DNA of 64,000 nt from Palsa-504 sp963769715 (GTDB lineage: Bacteria; Actinomycetota; Actinomycetes; Streptosporangiales; Streptosporangiaceae). Every line of letters begins with the position of its first letter. The stretch's first letter is position 1. A program made the translations under genes and the position numbers. Shown in pieces: positions 63,789 through 64,000 of the stretch. The notes under the pieces were generated by a model, which worked only from the letters and a program-made list of their open reading frames with translations, did not search any database and was not told where the DNA came from. The stretch is from NCBI GenBank assembly GCA_963769715.1, contig CAVYNE010000040.1, positions 124,001-188,000 of the forward strand, given 5' to 3'.

Positions 63789-64000
63789 GTGCCGACGTTC
63801 CGGATCAAGGAAGCCGCAGCGCTGCTCGGTGTCAGCTACGACACGATGCGTCGTTGGGCCGAGGATGGCCGGATCGAGCAGACCACAGACTCCTCCGGGC
63901 GGCTTGCGGTGGATGGGGCTGCCCTGGCCAGGTTCGCGCAGGAACGTGCCGAGTCGGCAGGCTATCCAGACGACGGGGTGGTGACCGCGCAGTCACTGCG
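63789..64000 (+). CDS. MerR/Excisionase-type HTH protein, likely molybdate-TOBE regulator (partial)
   Basis: GTG 63789 starts PTFRIKEAAALLGVSYDTMR, then RWAEDGRIEQTTDSSGRLAV and DGAALARFAQERAESAGYPD, open to the window edge. The helix-turn-helix plus a short beta wing is the front of actinomycete HTH-TOBE (molybdopterin-binding) regulators, which continue with a TOBE domain and often precede modABC. Only the first 70 residues are visible, so the TOBE part is inferred. Divergent from the methyltransferase gene. Confidence 0.65.
   Translation, partial: MPTFRIKEAAALLGVSYDTMRRWAEDGRIEQTTDSSGRLAVDGAALARFAQERAESAGYPDDGVVTAQSL

Noticed and set aside
1..64000. tRNA, rRNA, riboswitch and CRISPR genes
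   Set aside because: I looked for cloverleaf ends, rRNA-like blocks and regularly spaced repeats by eye and saw none. A covariance-model search would be needed to exclude short RNAs.

Overview
High-GC actinomycete DNA. The evidence is near-universal G/C at third codon positions, many GTG and TTG starts, GGAGG-type ribosome binding sites, a WhiB fragment, MalT-like LuxR and LacI regulators, and actinobacterial small membrane proteins. The families recalled from memory fit a soil Streptosporangiales-like organism, possibly uncultured; that placement is inference. No rRNA, tRNA or CRISPR array was seen.

Layout. 0-3 kb: a small membrane protein, a broken IS630 transposase, and a terpene-cyclase-like gene that runs tail to tail into a Crp/Fnr regulator with no stop codon between them. 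3-9.6 kb: a MalT-like LuxR regulator divergent from a polyhydroxyalkanoate block (PhaC synthase, PhaZ-like hydrolase, acyl-CoA dehydrogenase). 9.7-15.5 kb: an acyl/acid catabolic block (second acyl-CoA dehydrogenase, acetoacetate-decarboxylase family protein, gutted aldehyde dehydrogenase, acyl-CoA ligase, aldo-keto reductase, gutted SnoaL protein). 15.6-20.4 kb: mosaic DNA with a secreted protein gene split by an IS701 remnant, a decapitated WhiB and small hypotheticals. 20.4-24.6 kb: a giant UvrD-type helicase ORF with a long uncharacterised C-terminal half. 24.7-28.9 kb: secreted or enzyme singletons. 29-33.3 kb: esterase, GntR regulator and Baeyer-Villiger-type monooxygenase, with a shared palindrome in front of the esterase and the monooxygenase. 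34-51.9 kb: a pentoside/sugar utilisation region with two ABC sugar-binding proteins, one permease pair, three LacI paralogues, GH3 and GH5 glycosidases, sugar dehydrogenases and a fumarylacetoacetase-fold dehydratase, with repeated CGAA/TTCG palindromes between genes. 52-58 kb: small membrane proteins, a ClC channel, a TMEM175-like channel, a cNMP-binding protein and an ECF sigma factor. 58.1-61 kb: a two-gene, translationally coupled TIR-dispanin plus SLOG-SLATT module, the best candidate for a new immune system. 61.4-64 kb: an S-adenosylhomocysteine hydrolase paralogue, a kinase-like/methyltransferase fusion and an HTH regulator running off the edge.

Two kinds of damage stand out. First, many single-base frameshifts, often loss of one base in a run of two or three identical bases. 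Second, many genes keep a correct start and a correct end but lack the middle (aldehyde dehydrogenase, zinc alcohol dehydrogenase, SDR, SnoaL, PLP enzyme, helicase N-terminus). At least two of these have microhomology at the join. Either this is an eroding accessory region or the assembly has consensus and collapse errors; reads would decide. Genes with frameshifts are listed as pseudogenes, but several may be intact in the living cell.
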